Positions 49,882 through 62,010 are shown, numbered from the stretch's first letter. The stretch is 64,000 nt of DNA from Megamerina dolium (GCA_963854835.1 OY978526.1:63103765-63167764); one strand, 5' to 3'. Translations and numbers: made by a program. The notes: generated from the letters alone by a model not told the origin.

Positions 49882-52800
49882 GTTCAATATGTATGAAAGA
49901 TGTGCATAATGCCAATCTTCTCCACATTTATTGATGATATGTGCATTATCTACAATTATCTATGAATAAAATTGAGAAATTGTAACGAAAACTATAAACA
50001 TTTAAATCATAATATTTGTGTGTTTACTTGGGAATATTATTTACCTTATATAATATATAACTATCATCATAGCATAACTATCATCATAGCATATAAGCTT
50101 TCTGTTTCATGACCAATAACAAAGCATTCAAATATCATAGAATTGATCGTTGTTGTTTTATAATTCTAGCATTTTCAAAATCGTATTGCTTTTTACAATT
50201 ATACAATAATTGAAATACTATTATTCATACCTAATTGAATGCCGATGTTATCATTTTATTATAATATGAACATATTTTCTACAATATTTCTAAAGAGTAT
50301 TTCTAATGAAATCAACTTCTATAGAACTTTTGTTATTATTGTATATAAAACATAGATATACAGTAGTAGTTGTAACGTAACAGCAAACAAACATTATACG
50401 ATTATGTACGATAAGCTCTTTAAACTCAAAGCTCCCGTAGTGCAGATGAAGGAGAACTACTTAAAGAGATGGGCGCAATAATCGAATGAATGATGAAAAT
50501 AGAGATTTAAAAATATGATTAAAATTTATAATAATAATAATGATAATAATAATAATAACAATAATAATAAAAATAATTATGAGAATAATGAGACTGTCAT
50601 AAGAATAATTCAATTTTAATTATGATTGTAATGGGAATCAAAAAGATATATTTTTAGTTTTGACCACAATACCATATGAATAAATAATTTTCTATAATTA
50701 ATTGTAATACAGTACCAATTCGGTCTTGATGGAATGTTTATGATCTATGTTTAGTCAATATTCGAAGAAATATTGACTGAGCTATTGATAATGCAAACAC
50801 CCCGATGTTTGGAACATTTGAAGCTACAATTAGTAGTAAATTAACGTTTTGTGTATTAATGTTTTGTTAATTTAAATGACTATAATTCTACTTATTTACT
50901 TTGCCTCTTCAGATCGACAATCAAAGTAAAAAACAGCCTAACTAATAGACAAACGTTGCTTTATAGGTACTTTGCTGTTCATTGAAATGCTTTCTTTACT
51001 TCATACTTACATTTATAGTGCATAAATACGAAATGGGTTAACCATAAAATGACTGCATGCAAATGTACATAAAATATCAGCCAATGCAAATGTACGTACA
51101 CAACTGTAACGCAAATCTTGCTACTGTTATTACTGTAGTTATTGTTGTTGAATTGTAGTTCTTGTAATTTATGCTTTTATTTTACTGCTAACTATGTTAC
51201 TAAAGGCATGCGCATGTTCCATACTCGCATTCAAAGAGTAGCGCTCATACTATGTACAAGGAGGATTCTTTTGATAACATCACATGACTTGAGTAACTCT
51301 TTCAGTGGTATACGTATTTATCATTTACACACATGATCATACACATGATTACAAGACAATATAGGTGTATGAATAGAGATAGATAGAGATGCATAGCTTT
51401 ATATATATATTTACGTACATATATACGGAATGGACAAGTTTATAAACATGTTTGCATATGACAAGTCAAAGGTTAGACTTCTGTACGACATAAGCGAAAA
51501 AGATGACTAGATTATTATTATTATTATTATTATTAATATTATATGTTGGCGATAACAAGATGAACACAAAAGGTGACAGAGAAGAGGGAGAAGAGAAATA
51601 GAATGACAGCAACGAAAAAGTGTAAATCACAAAGCTCTATTGTTCAACATTGGCACGAGTTTTGCGCATGCTCTTCTATGTGTATGTAATACAAAGTGGT
51701 ATTTACATTGGCCTCAAGATATTTTTAAAGGTATGTTCGAGGAGAATATTTGTAGTTTTATTAATCATCTTTTATTTATTCATCGCAATCACATTAATTA
51801 AGACTGGCTAAGCAGGCGCAATAAATTCAAAAAGATGTTATCCACAGACAGTAATTTGAATCCGTGATTGGTTTGAGAGTCAAGTCGCATTTAGTTTCTA
51901 ATCTAAATAAAATATTCAGAATCGCCTCTGGGGACCTAAACCGTATGGCACGTACATTTTTCCTTCCCAGTAAATTATATGATCCATACTCATTAATTTT
52001 TACTATACAATATTTTTCTTAAACATACTGAGTCTCCACGTATCTTAACTCCTTACGGAAGCTCCCATGCAAAAAGAACTTAAAAGTAGATGAAAATGGA
52101 TAAATAATCGATTTACCCCTTTCTTCAGCTGTTCCTCTACGAAATTGACCAAATCAAATCAAATTCCTCTTGTAAACTAGTATATAATTTTAAAGAAGGC
52201 CCTATAAATGGCACACCCTGTATGGATATAATATATTATATACACATATATCTATTTGTGGTAACAAAAAATTTAAATGGAAAAATCATAAAAATGTTAA
52301 CAGTAACACTATTCTGACTGCAGTTGAGCGAAATTAAAAGGAAAAAGACTAACAAATAGAAAAGAAAATTCGTATTGTAGAATAAGAAAATGCTTGAACA
52401 ACAACATCAACGAGAATAATTACAATGGCGATGTGTATGTACGTAAATATGTTGCACACACTGTACTAGAAATGCTAACAAAATGATCAGAGATGTGACC
52501 AAAACGATCAATTCAAGGTAACAATAACAAGAAGAACAGCAACAGCAGCAGCAGCATATAATAAAAATAATATTTGCAAGCATGACGAAGATAATATGCT
52601 GCAGACAGCTACTACTCAGAGCAGCAACAACACCCAACCATAGCTAAAATAGTTGCCGTGGTCTAAACGTTGTTAATGCTTTTGCGCATGCGCACAGTTG
52701 AATGAGTACCTACCTATACCTATACGTAGATATAATTGAAGGAGTTTGGACAAAATCTACATACCCACACACATGAAGGAATAAAAACAGATAGATATAG

Positions 52801-53639
52801 TCTAGAGAACACCGTTGTTTTCTGAAGAACACTTTTGTTGGCAACAAACAGTCAAGCAATTGCTACAGCAGCAGCCGTAGTATTGTGGCAACATTTGTGT
52901 TTCAAGTACAAAAGCTGCTGTTTTAACATTTCTTTTGTCCAAACGCACTTTATACCGACATGACATCGCCGTCACCATCACCATCACCACTACCGCTATT
53001 AACTGACTGACGGTAGCAAGGGCAACACATTAAGATGGATGCTGCTAACATATAATGCGGGCGGAGAAGAGGTGATGACATTAAGTGGTTATAGTTGGTA
53101 CCTCTATGCCTCACGTCTGCATACATTGATGAGCATATGCGTGCGCGCATTTACATACATACATACTCGTATGTCTGTAGCATGAAACTCAAACGTGTTA
53201 AACAGTAGTTGGCAAAACAGTAGCGACACAATGGTGATGATGATGGTGGCAGCAGCTGTTAATATGTTGGTACTTGATGAAGTTGATGAACCGCAACGAA
53301 TTATTTTCGCAGATTCTTGTTTTCACATAATTTTTTTGTTTGGCTTTGTGTGTGTGTTTATCTCTTTTCTTCTCCTTCTCACTGCTTTTTCATTATATAT
53401 TTTATAAAGCGTTAATTTTAAGCGTATTTGATAAACAGCTCAAATTCAATGAAGAATCGTAAGTGCAGAAGGAGAATGTGCTAGGTTTAGATTCACTTTG
53501 TTTTGAAGGGGCCTCTTCTTAAGTAGGATTAGGAAATATATAAGCACATAATCTGATAGACTATTGCTGAATGGCCTCACATATGGTGGAATTCAAATGA
53601 ATTTCTTTTGCGTTTTGTACTAAGAAGTTCTAGGTATTT
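49882..53639. other. No recognisable gene; simple repeats
   Basis: (AAT)n at about 50528-50580, (ATT)n at 51512-51540, CAG/CAA runs at 52533-52556 and 52862-52876, and (CATCAC)n at 52970-52990. A phrase resembling repeat family C (AACATACTGAGTCTCC, CTCCCATGCAAAAAG) lies near 52024-52080. The short frames around the triplet repeats are Ser/Cys or Met/Ala rich artefacts. Confidence 0.4.
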
Positions 53640-54150
53640 TTTCTATTATACCCGAATGGTGCGAAACAGTGCGAGAGGTAAAAGTGGCTTTTATCCGAGT
53701 CAGCCGAGTTTGAATACAATCGTAGGTTGGTGAATACAATCATAGATACCAATCCTCAACATGATAACGTTATAATTTTTTATGAAAAGTGTTAAAAAAC
53801 TCATTCAGCAACATACTTTTATATGGAAGCTAGGTGCGGTTTTTATCCGATTATGCCCATTCGATTATTATAATCTTCTAATATATAAGTTCTAAGGTAA
53901 TATTTTCAGTTCGATATCTTTACATTTTCATACATGAAGCCTAAAATCACACAATTAACAATATAGTGTTGGAACGTAGGTAGGAGGCACTAAGTCTGAC
54001 GCTATAAACCAATTTCCAGTTTGATAACTTTATATTTTCTCGCCCGAAGTGTGAGAAAACACTCTTAACAACATAGTGTTATATGGGAGCTAGGCGAGGT
54101 TTTCATTTGATTTTACCCATTTTGGAACAACTTTCCGTGTAAATAATCGT
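53640..54150. repeat. Old dispersed repeat, family B, copy 2
   Basis: Two diverged units: near 53820 TTATATGGAAGCTAGGTGCGG and near 54090 TTATATGGGAGCTAGGCGAGG, written here only in part. Each is followed by TTTTTATCCGATT or TTTTCATTTGATT and a CCCATT word. Between them lies TTCAGTTCGATATCTTTACA against CCAGTTTGATAACTTTATA. The same text occurs at 800-1213. Confidence 0.45.
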
Positions 54151-55794
54151 ATGCTTGATCGCTCTATTATTACGGCAATTATGATGATTTGATCGCGATT
54201 CTGATCAATAATATACAACACTTTTATATTTTATTAAAGCTTAAAAGAAGCATGTTTTAAGCTTATTTGAGCATATGTTTTGAGCGTTATAGGAAAAGGT
54301 TATCACATTGTAGGAATTCGTGTTATACGCGTGTCTCCTGTATAATAAGTTCATGCAAATATCGTATGTATAACCATGCCGTTCAAAATCACAACCACAA
54401 TATGTACCAAGTACCATATAAATGTTTACCAATTTCATTAGTCTCCTTTATCTTTTTGATGTTTTAATGTTTCGTTGCATCATTACTTAAATTACATTCG
54501 TATCACCACTACCTAATACGGTTGATAAATAATAATATTGCTGTTAGATTTTCTATTGAAATTCAAATGAATTGTAAACAAGTGATTATGCTAAAGTTTC
54601 TATTACAATTCGCTGTCTGTGACTATTACAATTGTAACTTCTGTTGCCAATGGTGTAGGTAATGGCTTTTAACGATATCATTATCATAGATACGTAAGGC
54701 ATCTGTGATGCTATTGCAGTTTTATAGTTAAATCAAGCAATCCACTTAAGATCACTTTCGTCAATACCGCCACCAACACTCACAAGGAGGCAGAAACAAA
54801 TTACGTTCTTAATGTTTCATATTAAAATAGACAGAGTCAGACTGCAGATTTTGAACGTCCTTGTAGGTCATTGGCAATTTGAAAATATTATGAATGTTTC
54901 TTGGAAAAATAGAATATAAATTCCGTAGATCAAGCTAATATCGTTTGTTTTAACTTGCAGGTGGCGGTGTTATATGCGTTCATAAAATTCTATAAAAAAT
55001 TTATAATATTGCCAATATTTAATTACAATACCCAATAATTATTGCCCTATTGTAAAATATATTTTATTACTTATGCATGTATGCTATAGACAACAATGAA
55101 TATTTCAAATGTCATTCATTCATTTATACGTACTCGTACAAGTATGTAATGTAACATATAATTTATGCATACAACTACTGTCTTAAAAACATAATAGTAT
55201 AAATATATATTTATCAAGATCAGGAAGACAAATTTTATGCAAATATGTATGTACCTATATATGAGTATGTACTCGTACTTATGCACTAAAACAATAACAA
55301 CCAACAAATATATAAAGTAGTATGTCCAACTGAGGCCAGCAATTAATAATTTTTATTGTTATAGAGCAATAGACATGGCGTCACTCAATTACCAAACGAT
55401 AAGGTAAAAATGTATTGCCCCAAAAACAACAACAACAAGTTGTAGCAAATATCAAACACTATTGGCAATAATACATATATGTATCGTATATACATACTAT
55501 AATAATAACAACAATCACTAGCAACTCTTCCATAACGACAACGATATGCAAAATAAAATAAAGTATTTGTCTGCTAACCAACAAAGACGACAACGACGAA
55601 AACGACTACGATTAATTTTTGTACTACTACCATGTAATATCATACATGTAAAAATTCAGCATTTGAATGAACCGATCACTTGTTGCCACAATGTACTTAC
55701 ATATGTGCTACATATCGTATATGCATACTGCCCCTGCAGTACAGTAGAATTGGTCAATTGATGGGAGTTTTACTAGTTCTCTTGAAAACTGTTG
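54151..55794. other. No recognisable gene
   Basis: AT-rich sequence with short frames only. Confidence 0.4.
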
Positions 55795-56155
55795 ACTTGT
55801 TCACTATTTGCTTTTTTCAATATCTGTTCTTGGAAGAAGTCTCTCTCAAATTTTCTCTCTCTCCTCCACACAAAAACTCTATATCCATCTTTCTATATAT
55901 CTTGCCCGCTTTCTCACACACAATTGGAATATGCCTTCAATATTCAAGCATTCGATCAACTGACTTCAAGCTAGATTACCTTTCCTTTGTTCTGTAAGTA
56001 GTAATAAGTTCATACGCTTCACGATTTGCTTCTTTTAATATTTGTCATTGGATCTATTAAATTGCTCTCTCTCTCTCTCTCTCTCTCTCTCTTTAAGAAT
56101 TGACTTCAATATTCAAATATTCGTTGTGACTTACTCTCCCTAGATTACCTTTAAC
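55795..56155 (+). repeat. Tandem duplication carrying a (CT)n microsatellite
   Basis: Two similar segments at about 55800-55985 and 56020-56155 both hold CACTATTTGCTT/CACGATTTGCTT, then CTCTCTC, CTTCAATATTCAA and CTAGATTACCTTT. The CT run is short in the first and about 30 bp in the second (56063-56093). Confidence 0.6.
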
Positions 56156-56210
56156 TAGTTACGAACTAGTATCAAGAAGAATCACATTTAAGAAAAGTAC
56201 ATCCAATACA

Positions 56211-56416
56211 AGGGACCTATTTATGTTATCCGGTTCCGAACGGCAGAACCTTTGTTGAGCTCTTTAAAGAAGTATTTTTCATGGCAAATGTTTACTGCCG
56301 AAAAACTTTACAATTACTTGCCGACAAGTAGGCAACGTGGAAATAAAATATTTTCGATATTAGAGGTGCCTCAGCCGCGGATTTGAAGGCCAACGTACTA
56401 ACCACGGAGTCACCCA
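56211..56416 (-). mobile_element. Degraded SINE, copy 11
   Basis: Minus-strand SINE body and head: GGTTCCGAACGGCAGAAC, TTTTTCATGGCAAATGTT, ACTTGCCGACAAGTAGG, CAGCCGCGGATT and CCACGGAGTCACCCAC. Several internal deletions; no TSD seen. Confidence 0.85.
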
Positions 56417-56760
56417 CTTTTTAAACATTAAATAGTAAAAAATCATAGAGGTCGATTATATACTCTTTCCCCTAGCAGCATTTTGGGCGCTGTGGGAGCA
56501 AAATGTATGATAACGTAGATTTTGTAAGGGAGCCATTTTAAGGGGTTAAGGTACATATTAAGTATGTTCTAAAAAAATGGAGAGCAAAAATATTTATCCT
56601 CAGGGGCGATGCCGGGTATTCAACCTGATAATTTTTTGAGGTTGCAGATGTAACGTGACCGGTATTTGGGTTACTTTTCGTCCATAACCTCAAAACACCG
56701 TAAACAATATCGGGTGTAGTGAGTTAATATGTTTTAACGACCCCCATACGTATGAAATAG
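56417..56760. repeat. Old repeat family D, single copy
   Basis: Contains AATCATAGAGGTCGATTATA (56441), then GGGAGCCATTTTAAGGGGTT and AGTATGTTCTAAAA, as at 39.1-39.7 kb and 35.86 kb. Confidence 0.45.
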
Positions 56761-58191
56761 TTCTCTCGTGTGCTAGAGAAGACGAATTTTTTCATTTAGT
56801 CGTATTTATTGAAACAAACTCAAATTTTTGTTTTCAACTGACTGCCCCAACATTAACTTTAAAGCGTTTTATGACTAATTTATTTTTGATAAATCAATAT
56901 TACCTAGGTCAAACCTAATGTTGCTGCTTTAACTTACTTTATAACTAAGTACAAGAACCAATTGATTCTCGCTTGGGCTAGAGGGTATATTTCACTTACT
57001 TATTATTATCATGTCTTACTGCTATTCTTTCTACTACTACCACTACTACTATTACTATTGCTATGTACCTATGTACATACATATACAATATTTGCCTGAA
57101 CATATTAACATTACTTCTACGACTATTATTATTATTTATAACAATTGCACCGACATTGCGAGCATACATATTGCTGAATGCAGCTATGTACTCTAATGTA
57201 GCTTATCAATTTCTATAAATCTGCCACTAAAATGTTACCCACAATAACAACAATGCCGCTTTGAGGACAAACAAAAAGCATTTACAAATGAAATTAAACG
57301 TGAAATTTTGTATTACCCCTGAGGCCAATAATACCGGCTGAATAGTAGAAAAACAAAACCAAAATAAAATTCAAATAAAACCAAATCAGTATTAGCGGCT
57401 TTGGCCATACATATGGACACTGAATTGTGTTAATATAGAATGGTGTACTAAAACAATAATACACATAGATGCATAACGAAAAAGAAATTCAATATTTAAT
57501 TGGTGTAGAAAGCTTGTTAGAAAATATTAAATTAACAAGTAAAGCAACAGAAATTTAAAAAGAAAATTCTCTGTGTGAAAATTAAAACTTGAATTTAATT
57601 GAGAAAATTAAATATGGCATTCACATGAACTTCACACATCGGGTGATTACTGAGTGGTTACCGAATTGTAACGCGCATATACATCCGCTTTCTGAAGGTA
57701 TATTGTGCATAGGGAAAATATCAAAAACATGTGCACCCATTCAAAATAGTTGGTAAAAATTTGTATATACTTTTTTCAATCATTTATTTCAACTCTACAA
57801 AATATATAGTATATTTATACTCTCATACAACAACAAAGAGCAACAAATAAAAAACAAGCCCTGGAGCATAACAAATGTTTTACTTTGTAATGCCGTAGCA
57901 CTTGGTGTTGTTATATTATTATTATTTTTTTTTTTTTTTTGTTATTGTTTTGTACCAATACAATTGAGCAATCATACATAGTATGTACATATATACATAC
58001 AAAGGTACTCTCAATAATAATAATAACAGTTGTAATATTTGGCAATACGTATACTTAACGGTAGCACTCTGCCAGTTAGTTGATTATTATGTTGTCACCT
58101 GCAAACGTTTATTTAGATATTAGATGCTGATTTGATCACTTATAATTTTGGGGGTGTATACTTTTTGATACTTTACCCATATCTACGTATA
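56761..58191. other. No recognisable gene
   Basis: AT-rich, with ACT/ATT triplet runs at 57035-57060 and 57915-57945. Confidence 0.4.
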
Positions 58192-59422
58192 TACGAAGGC
58201 GGTTCCAGAACTACCCGACCTAACAAAGAAAACACAACAAATTTGGAAACAATTTTCTTTATTTCTCAACATAATCTCCTTTTAGCTCTATACACTTTTC
58301 GCAGCAATATTCTATGGCTTTGATACCCTGTTTATAGTATGAAATGTCTAGCTCATTAAAATAGCCATCTATCGCAGACTCCACCTCTTCGTTGTTTGCA
58401 AATTTTCTACCACCAAGCCATTTTTTCAAATTTGGAAATAGAAAATAATCCAAAGGAGCTAAATCTGGCGAATAAGGTGCGTGCTGAAGCAATTCGAATT
58501 TAACTCATTGATTTTGGCCATCGCAATAGCGGCCGTGTAAACTGGTATATTGTCTTGATGAAACAACACTTTCTTTTTCGCCAAATGCGGACTTTTTTCT
58601 TTAATTTCATCAATTAAACGCTACAACAAATTAGCATAATACTCGCCATTGATTGTTTTCCTTTTTGAAGATAATCAATAAAAATTATCCCACGTGCATC
58701 CCCAAAAACAGACGCCATCACCTTGCCTGCAGATGGAACTGCCTTCGCCTTTTTTGGACACGATTCTCCCCTTTCAGTCAACTGTTTTGATTGCTCAGGT
58801 ATGAAGTGGTGGACCCATGTCTCATCCATGGTTACGAATCGACGCAAAAACTCGGCTTTATTACTATGAAACATCGCCAAATACTCTATAAAAATATCTT
58901 CACGACGATGGTTTTGTTCTATTGTAAGCAAAGGCAGCACCCATCTTATTACACAGCCTTTTTAATCTCCAAATTTTCGGTCAATATACGATATACTTTT
59001 TGAAATGCCTGTAATTTCACTTAGCTCGCTCACCTTCAGCCGGCGATCATCCAATGCCATTTTGTGGATTTTCTTAAACGTTTCTGGCGTGGCCATCTCA
59101 ATTGGTCGACACTACGATGTTCGTCTTGGCAGCTCGTACGACCTCGTTTACACTCTGCCATATTTTATGGTCGTAAACGAAGGACTAGACTCCCGCAGAG
59201 TAGAATTGTATTGAATTACATAACGGTGACCAATTTTTTCCATGTTTACAAATTTACTGAGGTCGTTAACTTTCGATGGCTCCAGAAAAATACTAAACAA
59301 TGTGGCACCTTGAAACTTAAAACATATGTTTTATAAGGATGCCCCTTTTCACCAAATTATTTATTTTTCAAACTACTGCCACCATCTATATCAGGTCGGG
59401 TAGTTCTGTGACTGCCCTCGTA
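58192..59422 (-). mobile_element. Mariner element with 28-bp inverted repeats
   Basis: Unit 58194-59420, flanked by TA. The left end CGAAGGCGGTTCCAGAACTA and the inward-read right end CGAGGGCAGTCACAGAACTA both continue CCCGACCT, with 24 of 28 matches. The 1.23-kb length is typical of mariner. The transposase is on the minus strand. Confidence 0.93.
58259..59260 (-). pseudogene. Mariner (DD34D) transposase with frameshifts
   Basis: Starts near MEKIGHRYVIQY (about 59250). Broken N-terminal pieces follow, including a helix-turn-helix-like KVSELSEITGIS near 59020. Next are FVTMDETWVHHF (first Asp, codon at about 58826), KVMASVFGDARGIIFIDYL, VLFHQDN (second Asp, 58552-58554) and YSPDLAPLDYFLF (third Asp, about 58450). 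It ends KGDYVEK at 58259. All three catalytic Asp remain. There is a frameshift between the second and third blocks and at least two stops or shifts in the N-terminal third. Confidence 0.88.
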
Positions 59423-60032
59423 CATACAATATAATTGGTTATCTGAAATATTTCATGGTAGATTTTAATACATTTAGTTGCAATATACCTTTATGGACTA
59501 GTATTTGTATACATTGGAATATTCTAGAATTTATCTTAAGGTAAGAGAAATAAATAAATAATGCAATCGATTTTCTGGAAAGCAAAAAAATAGGTCCAGA
59601 GATCATATGAATATTTCTTGAGTCTTGACGTGACACTTCTACCCAGAAAATAGAAGGCTGTCATATAGATTTTGTTTTTTCGTTACGCGTGCCTTTGTTT
59701 TCCAGCTGGGGTAACACTCAGCCAGCCAGGGTAAACAAGAGGGCAGCGAAAAACTCTTGTTGTAGGAGAAAAACCGAATTACACACTTACTGTCAAATTG
59801 ACAATAATATTACCGCCACTAGAGTGTTCGGCTCGGATGATATACCTCTCGCGGTACAATTCCTACTTTTGTTATTCTTTTCGTTTATTTCGTTTACAAA
59901 AATTAAGTATTTACAATTTAAAGTAAAAGAAAAAGAGACTTTGAAGTACAGAAGAATTGGTTTATTGAAATTACAAATTAATGAAAATATGCTATAATTG
60001 AATTATTCAATTGAGGCTACAAATCTATGAAA
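59423..60032. other. No recognisable gene
   Basis: Contains CTGTCAAATTGACAA, a near-palindrome, at about 59790, and GTGTTCGGCTCGG at about 59824, which recurs near 61059. This may belong to the same composite as the LTR-like unit downstream. Confidence 0.35.
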
Positions 60033-60406
60033 CTACCCTATTCGTATCCTACGCAAGCAAGAGGCATGGAATGGAATGCAGGAGGAACCAGCGCTCGAGC
60101 TGGTTGCTCCTGGATTTGAAGTGGTCAAAGTGACTACTTTGACAGGGCAGAAGGCTCGCAGTTGACTACCCGAAGCTCCCGTAAATGGGATCACTTTAGG
60201 GCAAGAACTCTTATTGTCGCGCACCGTAAATGGATCTGCTTCAATAGAGCACTCGTTGGTAGTAATTCGCCCAACGGGTTGTTGTTGCAAAATTTTTGCA
60301 ACAGAAGAAAGACGCTTCAATATTGATCCTAACTGGACATGCATATGTACATATTTCACTTGTCCGATCATATACGGAAGTCGCTTTTCTACATTCTCGT
60401 TGGTTC
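60033..60406 (-). other. Unrecognised GC-richer open frame
   Basis: Open on the minus strand from about 60406; the first ATG at 60371 gives 112 residues to the stop at 60033. Composition is clearly less AT-rich than the surroundings, with a run of Ser/Ala/Thr (NPGATSSSAGSS) and VGRITTNECSIEADPFTV. It lies 0.6 kb beyond the LTR-like unit on the same strand as that unit's coding region. It may be part of a larger retroelement. I do not recognise the family. Confidence 0.3.
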
Positions 60407-60633
60407 AGCATGATCTTTATCTATTAGACGTATGCTAAACCAAACGAGAATTCTCATATCTGCTCTACCTGTTTGCCTTTATTTATTTGTGCCTTTACCT
60501 TTATTCAATTAACTTACATTACATGTACATTTAAATTAATTTATATCAATTAATTTACATCAACTGAATTAAAGCACAACAAATAAACAAACTTATTTAT
60601 CCGAATCGAAGTTGTGATGTGTTTTAGCGTAAG

Positions 60634-60822
60634 TGTTCCGTGGATTTGTCCCACCTCCTGACCTTGCCCACATGTACGGGTTCGAAACCGAATCGCGACA
60701 TGATTTTGTATTATTATGATTTTTTTATTATCTTTTTTATTATATATTTTATAATTATTTTTATATTTTTTTTTCTATATAAATATATATTCGGTATTTG
60801 TAACACGAATACGCGTGTTCCA
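60634..60822 (-). repeat. LTR-like direct repeat, left (3' LTR on the minus strand)
   Basis: TG...CA termini on the minus strand (TGGAACA start, CGGAACA end). It contains a box B-like GGTTCGAAACC on the plus strand at about 60679 and a long T/A-rich centre. Confidence 0.5.
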
Positions 60823-60915
60823 TTCCCCCCTTACTTGCGAGGATAGGAACTATCCCTAACTTAATTTAATAGAGGTTTGTTTCCCCCTTACTTGCGAGGA
60901 CCGGAATTCTCTTAA

Positions 60916-60999
60916 CCTAAGAAAAAAAGAAAAAAAAAATAAAGAGAGAAAAAGAAAAAAAGAAAAGGAAAGGAAAAAAAGAAACCAAAGAAAAAATAG
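60916..60999 (+). repeat. Polypurine tract
   Basis: About 80 bp of nearly pure A/G (AAGAAAAAAAGAAAAAAAAA and on), inside the LTR-like unit. It could form non-B DNA. It differs from the G-rich tract at the repeat boundary. Confidence 0.7.
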
Positions 61000-61131
61000 G
61001 TGATGGAAACCGACTTATACACCACTGCGTTAAACAGTGTTATTTCACCGACACCATCTGTGTTCGGCTCGGGTTTATTTTTCCCTCTCCTTTTTATAAT
61101 ATAATTTATTTTTATTCTTTATTCCTTTTTC

Positions 61132-61312
61132 TATAATAATAATGATGTTTTATTCTTTTAATAATAATGATAGTAATGATAATAATAATATTAATGATGA
61201 GGATAATAATAATAATGATAACAACTCAATAATAATAATAGTAATGATAATAATGATAATAGTAATAGTAATGATAATGATAGTGATAATAATGATAATA
61301 ATTTTTTTACTC
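61132..61312 (+). repeat. Imperfect (AAT/GATAAT)n microsatellite
   Basis: About 180 bp of AATAAT, GATAAT and TAGTAAT words inside the LTR-like unit. It lengthens the apparent coding frame on both strands artificially. Confidence 0.85.
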
Positions 61313-61364
61313 AATAAAAATGTGGGGGGATTTCCTTTGCATTTGCGTTGATCTTTTGGATTTT

Positions 61365-61763
61365 TCATGCCGCCCCGCGCTTCAGTTGTGCCCATCCGTT
61401 TTTGGTTGCCACAGTTACTTGTCCTAGCGGTGACGGTATGTAGAATACTTTGAATTTCTTTGAGCGCGATGGTTCCACTATTATCCCCTCGAACGGGTCT
61501 GCGGCCGATGGTGTTTGTTGTTTGATCTGTTGCCTTATGTATTGCTGTCATTGTTGGTACTCTTGTTGTTTTTGACGTGTTTGATTTTCAATGTCCACTC
61601 GTCGTACGAGAGCAATGGTGTTGGCCTTGTGTATCGCTTCTTGACGAGGGAGTGCCTCACCGGGTCGTTGATATGGCAATATCGGGACTAGGTCAGGTGG
61701 TGGTTGCGGGCGTCCATGACGGCCTGGACGGGCGGGTTTAGACTGCTTCCTGAAGGTATTCAT
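61365..61763 (-). pseudogene. Internal coding remnant of the LTR-like unit
   Basis: Starts at ATG 61763 and runs 133 codons to TGA at 61365-61367, with one in-frame TGA at 61548-61550. The first part is basic and Pro/Gln-rich (KPARPGRHGRPQPPPDL), then Gln-rich (QTRQKQQEYQQ). The second part gives SAADPFEGIIVEPSRSKKF and VFYIPSPLGQVTVATKNGW. The composition is less AT-rich than the flanks. It could be a short gag-like or accessory protein. I do not recognise it and give no function. Confidence 0.4.
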
Positions 61764-61803
61764 AGTTCTTTGTTTAATCTTGCGGTGCCGACTGTTTGGT
61801 ATT

Positions 61804-62010
61804 TGTTCTGTTGGTTCGCCCCACCACCTGACCTTGCCACATGTACGGGTTCGACACCGAATCGCGACATGATTTTTTATTTTTATTATTTGTTCATTAT
61901 TTTTTTTATTATTTCTTTTATAATTATTTTTATATTTTTTTTTTATATATAAATATATTTGTTGCGGAATATATTAATATTCGGTATTACACACGAATGC
62001 GCGTGTTATA
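61804..62010 (-). repeat. LTR-like direct repeat, right (5' LTR on the minus strand)
   Basis: Similar to the left repeat across its GC-richer third. The minus-strand start reads TATAACA where the other repeat has TGGAACA. The A/T-rich centre differs in length. Confidence 0.5.

Larger units (their letters stand above)
60634..62010 (-). mobile_element. LTR-like composite, possibly a small non-autonomous retroelement
   Basis: Two direct repeats of about 190-207 bp (60634-60822 and 61804-62010) enclose 0.98 kb. Both contain CCTGACCTTGCC, ACATGTACGGGTTCGA and CCGAATCGCGACATGATTT, and both end ACACGAATRCGCGTGTT. Read on the minus strand, the left repeat starts TG and ends CA and is preceded by a purine run (AAGTAAGGGGGGAA at 60823-60836), as expected of a 3' LTR. 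The internal frame on the minus strand starts 41 bp after the right repeat. No primer binding site, pol genes or target duplication are seen, so the class is inferred. Confidence 0.5.

Noticed and set aside
52407..53407. Several short frames around CAG, CAT and GAT triplet repeats as candidate host exons
   Set aside because: Composition follows the simple repeats, with no splice-flanked conserved block or domain recognised.
60634..62010. Plus-strand orientation for the LTR-like unit
   Set aside because: In that orientation there is no purine tract before the downstream repeat. The minus strand has TG...CA ends, a purine run and a coding frame in the right places.
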